From assembly GCF_001679485.1 (NCBI RefSeq), contig NZ_LZOZ01000018.1, positions 1 through 64,000 on the forward strand: 64,000 nt of DNA, given 5' to 3'. A program made the position numbers and the translations under genes. Origin of the DNA: Haemophilus sp. CCUG 60358. Lineage in GTDB: Bacteria > Pseudomonadota > Gammaproteobacteria > Enterobacterales > Pasteurellaceae. Below the pieces are notes generated by a model, which saw only the letters and a program-made list of their open reading frames with translations, was not told where the DNA came from and did no database searches. This document shows positions 40,346-48,568 of this stretch, piece after piece (the first letter of the stretch is position 1; each line of letters opens with the position of its first letter).

Positions 40346-41323
40346 ATGACAATGAATAGACGTGATTTTTTAAGAATGAGCGCTGCACTTACCGCTGCAG
40401 GCATGTCGCCTTCTCTCTTTGCAGCAACAAAAGAGCAATTTACCATTTATGGTGCACCCGCGATGCCAAGTGTGACCATTGCGGTGGCTGCGGCACAAGG
40501 TAAATTAGCCAAACAAGCGGATGTCGCATTAGAGATTTGGCGTTCGCCTGATCAGTTGCGTGCAGGCGTGGCAAGTTGGCAATTTAAGGTGATGATGAGC
40601 CCGAGTAATGTGGGCGTGAATTTACGTAATCAAGGGCAACAAGTTGGCATGGTGAATATTCTCACCAATGGGATTACGCAATTGATGTGCAAAGGTAGTG
40701 CCATTACTTCACCGCAAGAATTGGTGGGTAAAAAAATCCTTGTGCCATTTAAAAACGATATGCCTGACATCGTATTGCAGGCCTTATTGAAAAAACTGAA
40801 TATTGATATTAATAAAGTGGATATCACCTATGCGGCAACGCCAACTGAAGCAATTGGTTTGTTCTTGCTTAAAGATTTCCATGCGGCCATCTTGCCAGAA
40901 CCGATGGCGAGTGCCGTTGTGCTGAAAGCTAAAATTGTTGGTACGGAGATTGTACGCGGCTTTGATTTAGTGAAAGAATGGGGTCAAGCATTTAATACCA
41001 AACCACTTATTCCAATGGCGGGCATTATTGCCAATGAAGAATACTTCCACGCACACAAGGCGGAGTTTGATCTACTTCACCAAGATTTAAGTGATGCGTT
41101 AAACTGGGTTATGGCTAACCGTAAAAGTGCGGCTGAAATTGGTGCTAATTATCTGCCAGCACCAGAAGCCGCTATTGAAATGGGCTTAGACGGTGCGCGC
41201 TTAACGGTAACCAAAGCCAGTGAACTGAAAAATGAAATCATGCAATTCTATGAAACCTTAATGGAGTTCAATCCAAAACTCTTAGGTGGTAAATTACCAG
41301 ATGATAAATTCTTCTTGGCTTAA
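40346..41323 (+). CDS. ABC transporter substrate-binding protein (NMT1/SsuA-like), Tat-type signal
   Basis: This is the periplasmic binding component of a NitT/TauT-type importer. The 325-residue protein starts MTMNRRDFLRMSAALTAAGM, with a twin-arginine motif at 5-6 that suggests folded export. The periplasmic-binding fold follows, with TIYGAPAMPSVTIAVAAAQG, VGKKILVPFKNDMPDIVLQALLK and a Met-rich middle (MVNILTNGITQLM). Relatives bind nitrate, sulphonates or pyrimidines; none can be chosen here. The gene starts an operon with permease, ATPase and an NnrS-like gene. Confidence 0.82.
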   Translation: MTMNRRDFLRMSAALTAAGMSPSLFAATKEQFTIYGAPAMPSVTIAVAAAQGKLAKQADVALEIWRSPDQLRAGVASWQFKVMMSPSNVGVNLRNQGQQVGMVNILTNGITQLMCKGSAITSPQELVGKKILVPFKNDMPDIVLQALLKKLNIDINKVDITYAATPTEAIGLFLLKDFHAAILPEPMASAVVLKAKIVGTEIVRGFDLVKEWGQAFNTKPLIPMAGIIANEEYFHAHKAEFDLLHQDLSDALNWVMANRKSAAEIGANYLPAPEAAIEMGLDGARLTVTKASELKNEIMQFYETLMEFNPKLLGGKLPDDKFFLA

Positions 41324-41344
41324 TTTGAAACCGAATCACATAAC

Positions 41345-42142
41345 ATGATTAAAACTGACAAAATCCGTAAACCACAACCTGTCCTGTTTTACATCATCGA
41401 CTACCTCTGGAGCGGTTTTACCGGCTTGAGTGTGGCGATGATGGTGGTTGCCTTGTGGGCTTGGGGCAGCTCAGTATTTGGTGAATTTATGCTGCCTGCT
41501 CCCGCGGATGTTTTTCAAAAAGCCCTTGAGCTGCTCGAGCATTTCCAACAAAACGAAATCGGTATTTCACTATGGCGTTCTGTGGTGGGTATTGCCATTG
41601 CATTAGTCGCAGGCTTAGCGGCAGGGCTGATTGCGGGCAGCTTTAAAACCGCTATGGCATTGCTTAAACCCGTCATTACGATTTTGTTAGCCATGCCGCC
41701 AATCATTTGGGTCGTGATGGCCTTATTTTGGTTTGGCTTTGGCAATCCAAGTGTGCTATTTACCATTATCGTATTAGTTGCCCCGCTGACCTTTGCCAGT
41801 GCGGCTATGGGCATGGCAAGTGTAAATAAACAACATGAAGAATTGTTTGATGCGTACAAGCTCGGATTGTGGAAAAAAATCCGCTATTTATATGTTCCCC
41901 ATCTCACAGGCTATGTGATTTCCAGCATTGGCGTCGCGGTTGCGATGGGCGTGAAAGTGGTGATTATGGCAGAGCTTTTGGGTGCCAATGAGGGGGTGGG
42001 AGCACAGATTGCCGATGCCAGAGCCATGTTAGATACATCAACGGTCATGGCTTATGTGTTGTTGGTGATTGTGTTTGTTTCCCTCTTTGAATATTTGATT
42101 ACCAAGCCATTGGAAATCCTGTTTATGCCGTGGAGAAGATAA
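41345..42142 (+). CDS. ABC transporter permease (NitT/TauT type)
   Basis: The 265-residue protein has six predicted membrane helices and the ATPase-contact loop near 175-195 (ELFDAYKLGLWKKIRYLYVPHLTGYV), the EAA-like motif of this family. It follows the substrate-binding protein by 21 bases and its stop overlaps the ATPase start as TAATG. Confidence 0.88.
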   Translation: MIKTDKIRKPQPVLFYIIDYLWSGFTGLSVAMMVVALWAWGSSVFGEFMLPAPADVFQKALELLEHFQQNEIGISLWRSVVGIAIALVAGLAAGLIAGSFKTAMALLKPVITILLAMPPIIWVVMALFWFGFGNPSVLFTIIVLVAPLTFASAAMGMASVNKQHEELFDAYKLGLWKKIRYLYVPHLTGYVISSIGVAVAMGVKVVIMAELLGANEGVGAQIADARAMLDTSTVMAYVLLVIVFVSLFEYLITKPLEILFMPWRR

Positions 42143-42834
42143 TGCTGAGTTTAAAAAATGTGCGTTTTGAAATTCTCCGCGATCCCATCGTGCGCGATTT
42201 CAGTATGGATTTACAACCAGGCGAAGTGAAAACCTTATTTGGCCCAAGCGGCTGTGGCAAAACGACTGTACTGCGTTTGATTTCAGGTTTAGAAACACCA
42301 AAATCGGGCGAAATCCATAATACATTCCGTAAAACAGGGTTTCTGTTTCAAGAAAATCGTCTATTAGAAAATCTCACTGCCATGCAGAATATCGCCATTT
42401 TTATGGATAATCCTAATGAAAATGAAATCATTGCGCTGGCAGAAAAGATCGGGCTTTCTTCGGGTGATTTGAATAAATACCCGACCGAATTATCGGGCGG
42501 TATGGCAAAACGCGTGGCATTTTTGCGTCTATTGCTATGTGGCTGTGATTTAGCCTTATTGGATGAACCTTTTGTCGGTTTAGATCGCGATTTACGGGAT
42601 ATTTTAGCCGCCATGTTAGTGGAAAAAATTGAGCAGCAAGGCATGGCTTGCATTTTAGTGACGCACGATCGTTTTGAAGCTGCTCGATTAAGCCGAGAGA
42701 TTATGCAGCTTTCTCCAAAAGGGATGGATGTGCAAAATGTGATTACCTTGCCAACGCCATTATCCGAACGTAATTCAGCCTTTGAAGAAACCGTAGTCGC
42801 ACGCGAATTTCAAGGAATCCATTACTATGAATAA
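42142..42834 (+). CDS. ABC transporter ATP-binding protein (NitT/TauT type)
   Basis: The 230-residue ATPase has Walker A GPSGCGKTT near 38-46, a Q-loop at FLFQENRLLENLTA, the signature LSGGMAKRVAFLRLLL, Walker B LALLDEPFVGLD and the switch His in LVTHDR. The signature LSGGMAKR, in place of the usual LSGGQ/MxQR, is typical of the nitrate/sulphonate group. The start overlaps the permease stop, and the downstream NnrS-like gene starts eight bases before its end. Confidence 0.93.
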   Translation: MLSLKNVRFEILRDPIVRDFSMDLQPGEVKTLFGPSGCGKTTVLRLISGLETPKSGEIHNTFRKTGFLFQENRLLENLTAMQNIAIFMDNPNENEIIALAEKIGLSSGDLNKYPTELSGGMAKRVAFLRLLLCGCDLALLDEPFVGLDRDLRDILAAMLVEKIEQQGMACILVTHDRFEAARLSREIMQLSPKGMDVQNVITLPTPLSERNSAFEETVVAREFQGIHYYE

Positions 42835-43924
42835 TTTCTTTACCCATCCGATGCGACCCTTCTTTGTTGGTGCAGCCATTCTTGCGATTGTTGGTGCATT
42901 GAGCTTTTTCATCAGCCCCGATGATCTCATCCTACACCGCAAAATTTTCTTAGAATTTATGCTGCCAGCCGCATACGGCGGCTTTCTGACAGCCTCCATG
43001 CTCGAATGGACAAATTACAAAGGTAATTTAAAACCTATTGCGACAATATTAGCAGTGCTCTTGCTTGCAGGATTGATGTTATTGCCATTTTCCCCACAAA
43101 CCGCCTCGTTTTTAGTGGCTGCTTATTGGCTCGCGTTGTTACTCTTTTGTGCTTGGCTGTTTTGGTTGGATCGCAATACCGACAATTTTACTTTACTGAT
43201 GTTACTTGCTGCATTTACGGTTTGTCAGACAGCTTACGCCATGACTGATAGTCTGAAATTATTGCGGGCACAGGTGCATTTGAATATGGCGGCAGTGATG
43301 TTTGTATCAATTCGAGTCAGCATTCTATTAGGTGCAGAGGCACTGAAAGAAAGTACATTGAAAGATCCCGTATTTATCCCGAATGTCGTGTATAAAAATA
43401 TCGCAATTACATTTTTATTACTTCATACCGCAGCAGAGCTTTGGTTGCCTGCGCAAACAGCCGCTTTTACAGCCTTTGCCGTTGGCTTTATCTTGCTTGC
43501 CAAGTTACGCGAATTACATCATCACGAACTGCTACGTAAACATTACATACGCACTTATTATTTCCTTCAATTGTTCGCCGCGATTGGCTATTTGTGGATT
43601 GGCATAAATAAATTAATTGATGATCCTACCGCCGATCCGTTACACATGGTGACACTTGGCGGGATTCTCGGCAGTATGATGATGATTTGGCTCACTGCGG
43701 GATTATGGCATAGTGGCTTTACGAAACTGGATTACCCAAAACTCTGTCGCCTTGCCGTGCTTTGTCTTTTCACAGCGGCACTTTCCCGAGCCTGTTTGAT
43801 GTATGTGGATGAGCTGTTTTTTATCACGATTCCGGCTATTTTAATTGCCATTGTATTTGTGCTGTATCTCGCAACCTTTGTGCCGATATTCCGAAACAAC
43901 GCGTTTACGGATGATCCGGAATAA
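42827..43924 (+). CDS. NnrS-like multi-helix membrane protein
   Basis: The 365-residue protein has about 11-12 membrane helices. It begins NNFFTHPMRPFFVGAAILAI and then LHRKIFLEFMLPAAYGGFLTA, and has PLHMVTLGGILGSMMMIWLTAGLWHSG near 280-305; these histidine-bearing motifs resemble the NnrS family, haem- and copper-containing proteins that lessen nitric-oxide stress. Similarity is moderate and rests on these segments. It overlaps the ATPase gene by eight bases, so translation is coupled to the transporter. Whether it uses the transported substrate is unknown. Confidence 0.7.
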   Translation: MNNFFTHPMRPFFVGAAILAIVGALSFFISPDDLILHRKIFLEFMLPAAYGGFLTASMLEWTNYKGNLKPIATILAVLLLAGLMLLPFSPQTASFLVAAYWLALLLFCAWLFWLDRNTDNFTLLMLLAAFTVCQTAYAMTDSLKLLRAQVHLNMAAVMFVSIRVSILLGAEALKESTLKDPVFIPNVVYKNIAITFLLLHTAAELWLPAQTAAFTAFAVGFILLAKLRELHHHELLRKHYIRTYYFLQLFAAIGYLWIGINKLIDDPTADPLHMVTLGGILGSMMMIWLTAGLWHSGFTKLDYPKLCRLAVLCLFTAALSRACLMYVDELFFITIPAILIAIVFVLYLATFVPIFRNNAFTDDPE

Positions 43925-43929
43925 TGACC

Positions 43930-43956
43930 AATCCGCACATCAATGTGCGGATTTTT
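43930..43956 (+). terminator. Terminator after the NnrS-like gene
   Basis: AATCCGCACAT (43930-43940) pairs with ATGTGCGGATT (43943-43953), followed by TTTGAT. It closes the four-gene ABC operon. Confidence 0.85.
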
Positions 43957-43975
43957 GATATTTTTTAGACCGCTC

Positions 43976-44359
43976 TTAATAGGCTTTTAATTGTGCCATG
44001 GCTTTACAATCTGCGGCTTGATGATCATCTTCGGTAATTAAACTTTGTAGGAAATGTTTAATTTCAGTCAGTTCGGCAATTTTTTCTTCGACTGAAACCA
44101 AATGTTTTGCCAACATACTATCCACTTCACAATGTTGAGATTGCTGCGTTTTCAACGCATTAAAATATTTAATTTCGGCCAAGCTAAAATCTAACGCTCG
44201 GCATGTTTTAATAAACTTTAATTGTTTCAAACTGGCTTCATCATAATCTCGATAACCATTTGCAAGACGTTTAGGCTCCGGCATTAAACCCATTTTTTCA
44301 TAATAACGAATGGTTTCTAAATGAATACCGCTTTGTTTGCTGAGTTCGTGAATCTTCAT
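43976..44359 (-). CDS. MerR family metal-responsive regulator (ZntR/CadR/PbrR-like)
   Basis: The 127-residue protein has the MerR helix-turn-helix (IHELSKQSGIHLETIRYYEKMGLM), the dimer helix, and metal-site candidates Cys77 (QHCEVD) and Cys118 (AADCKAM), which correspond to the ZntR/CadR/PbrR pattern. It is divergent from a CDF efflux gene and shares the overlong-spacer promoter between them, so it most likely senses zinc, cadmium, cobalt or lead and induces that pump. Which metal cannot be told. Confidence 0.85.
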   Translation of the reverse strand: MKIHELSKQSGIHLETIRYYEKMGLMPEPKRLANGYRDYDEASLKQLKFIKTCRALDFSLAEIKYFNALKTQQSQHCEVDSMLAKHLVSVEEKIAELTEIKHFLQSLITEDDHQAADCKAMAQLKAY

Positions 44360-44375
44360 TTTTTTAAATCAAGCC

Positions 44376-44406
44376 TTGACCTTGTAGTTACTACGGACTT
44401 TATACT
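44376..44406 (+). promoter_or_regulatory. MerR-type promoter and operator for the CDF gene
   Basis: A -35 TTGACC (44376-44381) and -10 TATACT (44401-44406) are separated by 19 bp, the long spacer that MerR-family activators untwist. The spacer holds the palindrome GTAGT-T-ACTAC (44384-44394). The -10 lies about 38 bp before the CDF start. Confidence 0.85.
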
Positions 44407-44443
44407 TTATCTCAAGTTAATTAAAGACACAATGAGGAGCATT

Positions 44444-45055
44444 ATGTCCGAACATCATTCCCATGAACATCATGATCATTCATCTCATGAGCATATTCCA
44501 CAGGATAAAAAAATCTTAGCGCTCAGTTTTGCCATCATTACTGGCTTTATGATTGTCGAATTTATTGGTGGCTATTGGTTTAACAGCTTGGCACTCATGG
44601 CTGATGCGGGACACATGGCAAATGATAGTTTATCGTTATTTTTAGCCTTGCTAGCGTTGTTTCTATCTACTCAAAAACAAAGATACATTGCCCTACTTAA
44701 TAGCGGCTCATTGATTGTTGTGGCATTGATGATTTTAGTTGAAGCCATTCAACGCTGGCAAAATCCCATCGAGATGATGGCATTACCAATGCTTGGCGTG
44801 GCATCGCTAGGATTATTGGTGAATCTTTTCGTTGCAAAGATAATGTTGAACAGCGATCATGATAATCTCAATATTAAAGCAGCGTATCTACATGTACTCA
44901 CCGATTTATTTGGTTCCATTATTGCTATACTTTCAGGTCTCAGTACCTATTTTCTGGGATGGTTATGGGTTGACCCATTGGCAAGTATGATATTGAGTAT
45001 TCTTGTGCTAAAAAGCGGAATTGGAGCATTTCGCTTGGCATTAAAAAACACTTAA
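44444..45055 (+). CDS. Short cation diffusion facilitator (CDF) lacking the C-terminal domain
   Basis: CDF proteins export zinc or similar divalent cations in exchange for protons. The ATG at 44444 gives 203 residues with a His-rich N-terminus (SEHHSHEHHDHSSHEH), six predicted helices, and both membrane metal-site motifs: DAGHMAND (His-x3-Asp) in helix 2 and HVLTD in helix 5. The protein stops just after helix 6 (ASMILSILVLKSG), so the usual cytoplasmic dimer domain of about 90 residues is missing. The loop between helices 2 and 3 is also short. It is controlled by the divergent MerR gene. Confidence 0.85.
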   Translation: MSEHHSHEHHDHSSHEHIPQDKKILALSFAIITGFMIVEFIGGYWFNSLALMADAGHMANDSLSLFLALLALFLSTQKQRYIALLNSGSLIVVALMILVEAIQRWQNPIEMMALPMLGVASLGLLVNLFVAKIMLNSDHDNLNIKAAYLHVLTDLFGSIIAILSGLSTYFLGWLWVDPLASMILSILVLKSGIGAFRLALKNT

Positions 45056-45062
45056 AAAATTA

Positions 45063-45096
45063 ACCGCACTTTGGTTTGATATTTCCAAAGTGCGGT
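45063..45096. terminator. Bidirectional uptake-signal terminator between the CDF gene and folB
   Basis: ACCGCACTTTGG (45063-45074) pairs with CCAAAGTGCGGT (45085-45096), a 12-bp perfect stem of two uptake signals. Confidence 0.9.
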
Positions 45097-45109
45097 CAAT
45101 TTTCAGCGA

Positions 45110-45466
45110 TTATTTCAACTCGCCTCGCTCTACAATAATGCCCACATTACTTGCTTGAGCAACCGCTTTAGGTTTGCTTAATTTAAGACGTAACCATGAA
45201 ATCCCAAAACGTTGTTGTAATTGCTCTGCTACTTCATAAGCCACACGCTCAATCAATAAAAATGGCTTAGCTTGGGCATAATCTAAAATAAATTGACTCA
45301 CTTCCGCATAATTGAGGCAGTATTGCACATCATCTGTTTCTGCGGCTTTTTGACAATCCCATGCCATTTCCAAATCAAAAACGAGCTTTTGTTTAATTTG
45401 TTGCTCCCAGTCATACACACCGATTTGTGCGAAGACCACTAATTCTTCAATAAAAATACGATCCAT
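45110..45466 (-). CDS. folB: Dihydroneopterin aldolase
   Basis: FolB converts dihydroneopterin to 6-hydroxymethyl-dihydropterin in folate synthesis. The 118-residue protein starts MDRIFIEELVVFAQIGVYDWEQQ, with the family Glu/Gly-Val-Tyr motif, and has PFLLIERVAYEVAEQL and the C-terminal LRLKLSKPKAV with the catalytic Lys. It is divergent from plsY, the same pair as ygjD-region folB-plsY in E. coli. Confidence 0.95.
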   Translation of the reverse strand: MDRIFIEELVVFAQIGVYDWEQQIKQKLVFDLEMAWDCQKAAETDDVQYCLNYAEVSQFILDYAQAKPFLLIERVAYEVAEQLQQRFGISWLRLKLSKPKAVAQASNVGIIVERGELK

Positions 45467-45563
45467 CTCTCATTCCTGTAAAAATATAGTGGGCTTATGC
45501 TATCAAGTTTGGTTAAAATAACGAACAAGTTTTTCAAATACAATCAAGATTGTGGAGCATGAA

Positions 45564-46163
45564 ATGAGCCTATTTGCCCTTTTTTATATGATTTTTGCTT
45601 ATTTACTGGGTTCGATTTCCAGTGCAATTTTGATTTGTAAAGTTGCAGGCTTGCCTGACCCACGAAAAAACGGATCTCATAATCCTGGTGCGACCAATGT
45701 ATTACGTATTGGTGGACGTTGGGCGGCGCTTGCGGTATTAATTTGCGATATTTTAAAAGGGATGTTACCTGTTTGGGCTGGGTATTATTTAGGGCTCACG
45801 CAATTTGAATTAGGTATGGTTGCCTTGGGTGCGTGTTTAGGACATATCTTCCCTATTTTCTTTCAGTTTAAAGGCGGGAAAGGTGTAGCGACTGCATTCG
45901 GTGCCATTGCACCCATCTCTTGGGGCGTAGCCGGCTCAACGCTAGGTACATGGTTGTTAGTCTTCTTAATTAGTCGTTATTCTTCATTAAGTGCTGTCAT
46001 TACGGCACTTCTCGTGCCATTTTATGTTTGGTGGCTTAAACCGGAATTTACCTTCCCCGTTGCCTTAGTTTGCTGTTTGCTGATTTATCGCCACCACGAC
46101 AATATTCAGCGTTTATGGCGAGGCCAAGAAGATAAAATGTGGGGAAAATCCAAAAAGAAATAA
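45564..46163 (+). CDS. plsY: Glycerol-3-phosphate acyltransferase PlsY
   Basis: PlsY moves the acyl group from acyl-phosphate to glycerol-3-phosphate, the first step of phospholipid synthesis; PlsC in this window makes the second. The ATG at 45564 gives 199 residues with five to six membrane helices and the three PlsY motifs: GSISSAI near 16, the [11 protein letters not shown] motif near 38, and [12 protein letters not shown] near 98. An upstream in-frame GTG at 45552 covers the ribosome-binding site and is not used. Confidence 0.95.
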   Translation: MSLFALFYMIFAYLLGSISSAILICKVAGLPDPRKNGSHNPGATNVLRIGGRWAALAVLICDILKGMLPVWAGYYLGLTQFELGMVALGACLGHIFPIFFQFKGGKGVATAFGAIAPISWGVAGSTLGTWLLVFLISRYSSLSAVITALLVPFYVWWLKPEFTFPVALVCCLLIYRHHDNIQRLWRGQEDKMWGKSKKK

Positions 46164-46167
46164 ATAA

Positions 46168-46194
46168 AAAACCTGTCGATAATCGACAGGTTTT
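46168..46194. terminator. Bidirectional terminator between plsY and rpoH
   Basis: AAAACCTGTCGAT / ATCGACAGGTTTT form a long stem around a very small loop, followed by CTTTTT; it separates convergent plsY and rpoH. Confidence 0.9.
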
Positions 46195-46211
46195 CTTTTT
46201 ATCAAAATGAC

Positions 46212-47054
46212 TTAGAAATCAACCGCACTTTTAAGTTTTTTCAGTGCGTTTGCTTCAAGCTGACGAATACGTTCTGCAGACACATTATATTTTGCTGCAA
46301 GATCATGAAGGGTGGCTTTATCATCATCTAACCAACGCGCTTTGATAATATCTTGGCTACGTTCGTCAAGATTTGCTAAAGCTGTTCCTAACTTTTCTGT
46401 TGCTTGTTCTTCAAAGTTTTCGCTTTCAAGTTCTGCCGCAAAGTTTGAGCTTTTATCTTCTAAATATAAAGAAGGTGAATAAGCTTCGTCATCATCGTCT
46501 GTTGGCAAATCAAAGCCTACATCGGCCCCTGTCATACGGGATTCCATTTCGATGACATCTTCTTTTGACACACCAAGCTCATTCGCCACCATATCCACTT
46601 CGTTTTCATTGAACCAACCTAAACGTTGTTTAGTTTTACGTAGGTTAAAGAACAATTTACGTTGTGCTTTCGTGGTCGCGACTTTCACAATACGCCAGTT
46701 GCGAAGGACATATTCATGGATTTCAGCTTTGATCCAATGCACCGCAAAAGATACAAGGCGAACACCCACTTCCGGATTAAAACGTTTTACCGCTTTCATT
46801 AATCCGATATTACCTTCTTGAATTAAATCTGCTTGCGGTAATCCATAACCTGAATAACCACGCGCAACATGAATAACAAAACGTAAGTGTGATAAAACTA
46901 ACTTTTTCGCTGCTTCAATATCACCTTCATAATACAAACGTTCTGCTAAGCTTTTTTCTTCCTCTGCAGTCAGCATCGGATATTCGTTTGCTGCTCGAAT
47001 ATAACCTTCGATGCTACCTTGAGGTACTAACATCATTTGAGTTTCTTTATTCAT
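46212..47054 (-). CDS. rpoH: RNA polymerase heat-shock sigma factor (sigma-32)
   Basis: RpoH directs transcription of heat-shock genes. The ATG at 47054 has a strong GAGGAGA site and gives 280 residues. Sigma regions 2 ([21 protein letters not shown]), the RpoH box ([20 protein letters not shown]) that no other sigma factor carries, and region 4 ([32 protein letters not shown]) are intact. It follows the DUF2322-murB-narQ group on the same strand, across a 148-base gap that probably holds its own promoter. Confidence 0.98.
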   Translation of the reverse strand: MNKETQMMLVPQGSIEGYIRAANEYPMLTAEEEKSLAERLYYEGDIEAAKKLVLSHLRFVIHVARGYSGYGLPQADLIQEGNIGLMKAVKRFNPEVGVRLVSFAVHWIKAEIHEYVLRNWRIVKVATTKAQRKLFFNLRKTKQRLGWFNENEVDMVANELGVSKEDVIEMESRMTGADVGFDLPTDDDDEAYSPSLYLEDKSSNFAAELESENFEEQATEKLGTALANLDERSQDIIKARWLDDDKATLHDLAAKYNVSAERIRQLEANALKKLKSAVDF

Positions 47055-47202
47055 TCTTCTCCTCACAGCATGCGGAGCTAAGCTCCAACTTATTAGCCGT
47101 CTAGTTATAGCACAATATTTAAAATTATTGTAGCTTTAATTTGTTCTATTTGACAGTTTTTAGCGATTAAAAGTTCAAATTTATTACGATAAATTTATCA
47201 AA

Positions 47203-47514
47203 CTATTTTAATGGAATGAGTGAATAATTCAATTCTTCCTCAACGACTTTGAACAATAAGTCGATATTTGGGTGCTTGCCTGGATTTTGTTTGGCATCTT
47301 CTACATGTTCTGCAAACCATTCAATGCCTTGCTGTGCGGAAGTGAGGTCTAATTTTCCGTTAAATTTTTCAGCCAACGCATTATAAAGACGAAGCGAGCC
47401 AAGCTTGCCTGGTGCAGCAGGAATATGATGAATCACGGTTTCACCGTTTAATACGTCCAAACCTGTTAGATGCTCAATGCTTGGTAAAGTCTCCAAAATG
47501 TCTTTAAAGTTCAT
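47203..47514 (-). CDS. DUF2322 family small protein
   Basis: The 103-residue soluble protein (MNFKDILETLPSIEHLTGLDV) has no signal or membrane segment. The central HHIPAAPGKLGSLRLYNALAEKF and the C-terminal LLFKVVEEELNYSLIPLK are what I recognise as DUF2322. Function unknown. It is 19 bases downstream of murB and probably in one transcript with narQ and murB. Confidence 0.75.
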   Translation of the reverse strand: MNFKDILETLPSIEHLTGLDVLNGETVIHHIPAAPGKLGSLRLYNALAEKFNGKLDLTSAQQGIEWFAEHVEDAKQNPGKHPNIDLLFKVVEEELNYSLIPLK

Positions 47515-47533
47515 GATTGCTTTCCTCTATAAA

Positions 47534-48559
47534 TTAACTAATGGCTTGCTCTGAATTCACTTCGCCATTTGCGCCCATAAAACGTACTTCTGGCTGTAAA
47601 TACACACCAAATTTATCTGCCACGGTTTGACGGATATGATGTGCTAGCTTAACCACATCCTGACCTGTGGCATTGCCTTTATTAATCAGCACTAAAGCCT
47701 GCTGTTGATGAACGGCTGCACCACCAATTTGAAAACCTTTTAAATGGCATTGATCAATTAACCAACCCGCTGCCAGTTTCACTGAACCATCCGGTTGTGG
47801 AAAGTGCGGTAGATTTTCGACCTGTTTTTGAATTTTCGCAAATTGCTCTGCACTCACCACAGGATTTTTGAAGAAACTGCCCGCATTACCACACTCTTTA
47901 GGATCGGGCAATTTACTGCGGCGAATATGGCACACTTCATCAAACACTTGTTTTGCCGTTACAGTTTGAGGATCAAAATTCACTAATGAGCCATATTTTA
48001 AAATCAGTTGCCAATTTTTGGCTAATTTCAATCCAACCGCTGTAATGACATAACCTTGTGCATAGCGATGCTTAAAAATACTTTCACGATAACCAAATTC
48101 ACATTCGTTCGCCTGCAAACGGAATTGTTCGCCCGTGTTGAGATTCAATACATCCACGTAATCGCACACATCTTTAAATTCTACGCCATACGCGCCAATA
48201 TTTTGAATCGGCGCTGAGCCGGCACAACCTGGAATGAGTGCGAGATTTTCTAAGCCGTCAATCCCTTGAGAGAGCGACCATTCCACTAACTGATGCCAAT
48301 TTTCGCCACCATTAACATGCAAATAATGGTAATCACTATCTTCTGTATGTTGAATACCCGATAAACGATTAACAATTACAACACCTTGGAAATCGTCTAA
48401 AAACAGCATATTGCTGCCTTGTCCTAAAAATAAGACAGGGAGATTTTCAGCTTGTGCTTTTTGCCAAGCTTGTTGGATTTGTTCAATCGATGTGGCTTCA
48501 ATAATTTCACGTGCATTTGCCGGAATATTGAAGGTGTGAAACGGCTGTAAACTTTGCAT
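47534..48559 (-). CDS. murB: UDP-N-acetylenolpyruvoylglucosamine reductase
   Basis: MurB reduces UDP-GlcNAc-enolpyruvate to UDP-MurNAc, a committed peptidoglycan step, using FAD. The 341-residue type I enzyme has the FAD-binding LGQGSNMLF near 46, [17 protein letters not shown] near 107-124, and the catalytic [10 protein letters not shown] near 227 with the proton-donating Ser. It starts nine bases after the narQ stop. Confidence 0.97.
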   Translation of the reverse strand: MQSLQPFHTFNIPANAREIIEATSIEQIQQAWQKAQAENLPVLFLGQGSNMLFLDDFQGVVIVNRLSGIQHTEDSDYHYLHVNGGENWHQLVEWSLSQGIDGLENLALIPGCAGSAPIQNIGAYGVEFKDVCDYVDVLNLNTGEQFRLQANECEFGYRESIFKHRYAQGYVITAVGLKLAKNWQLILKYGSLVNFDPQTVTAKQVFDEVCHIRRSKLPDPKECGNAGSFFKNPVVSAEQFAKIQKQVENLPHFPQPDGSVKLAAGWLIDQCHLKGFQIGGAAVHQQQALVLINKGNATGQDVVKLAHHIRQTVADKFGVYLQPEVRFMGANGEVNSEQAIS

Positions 48560-48568
48560 GAACTTTCC

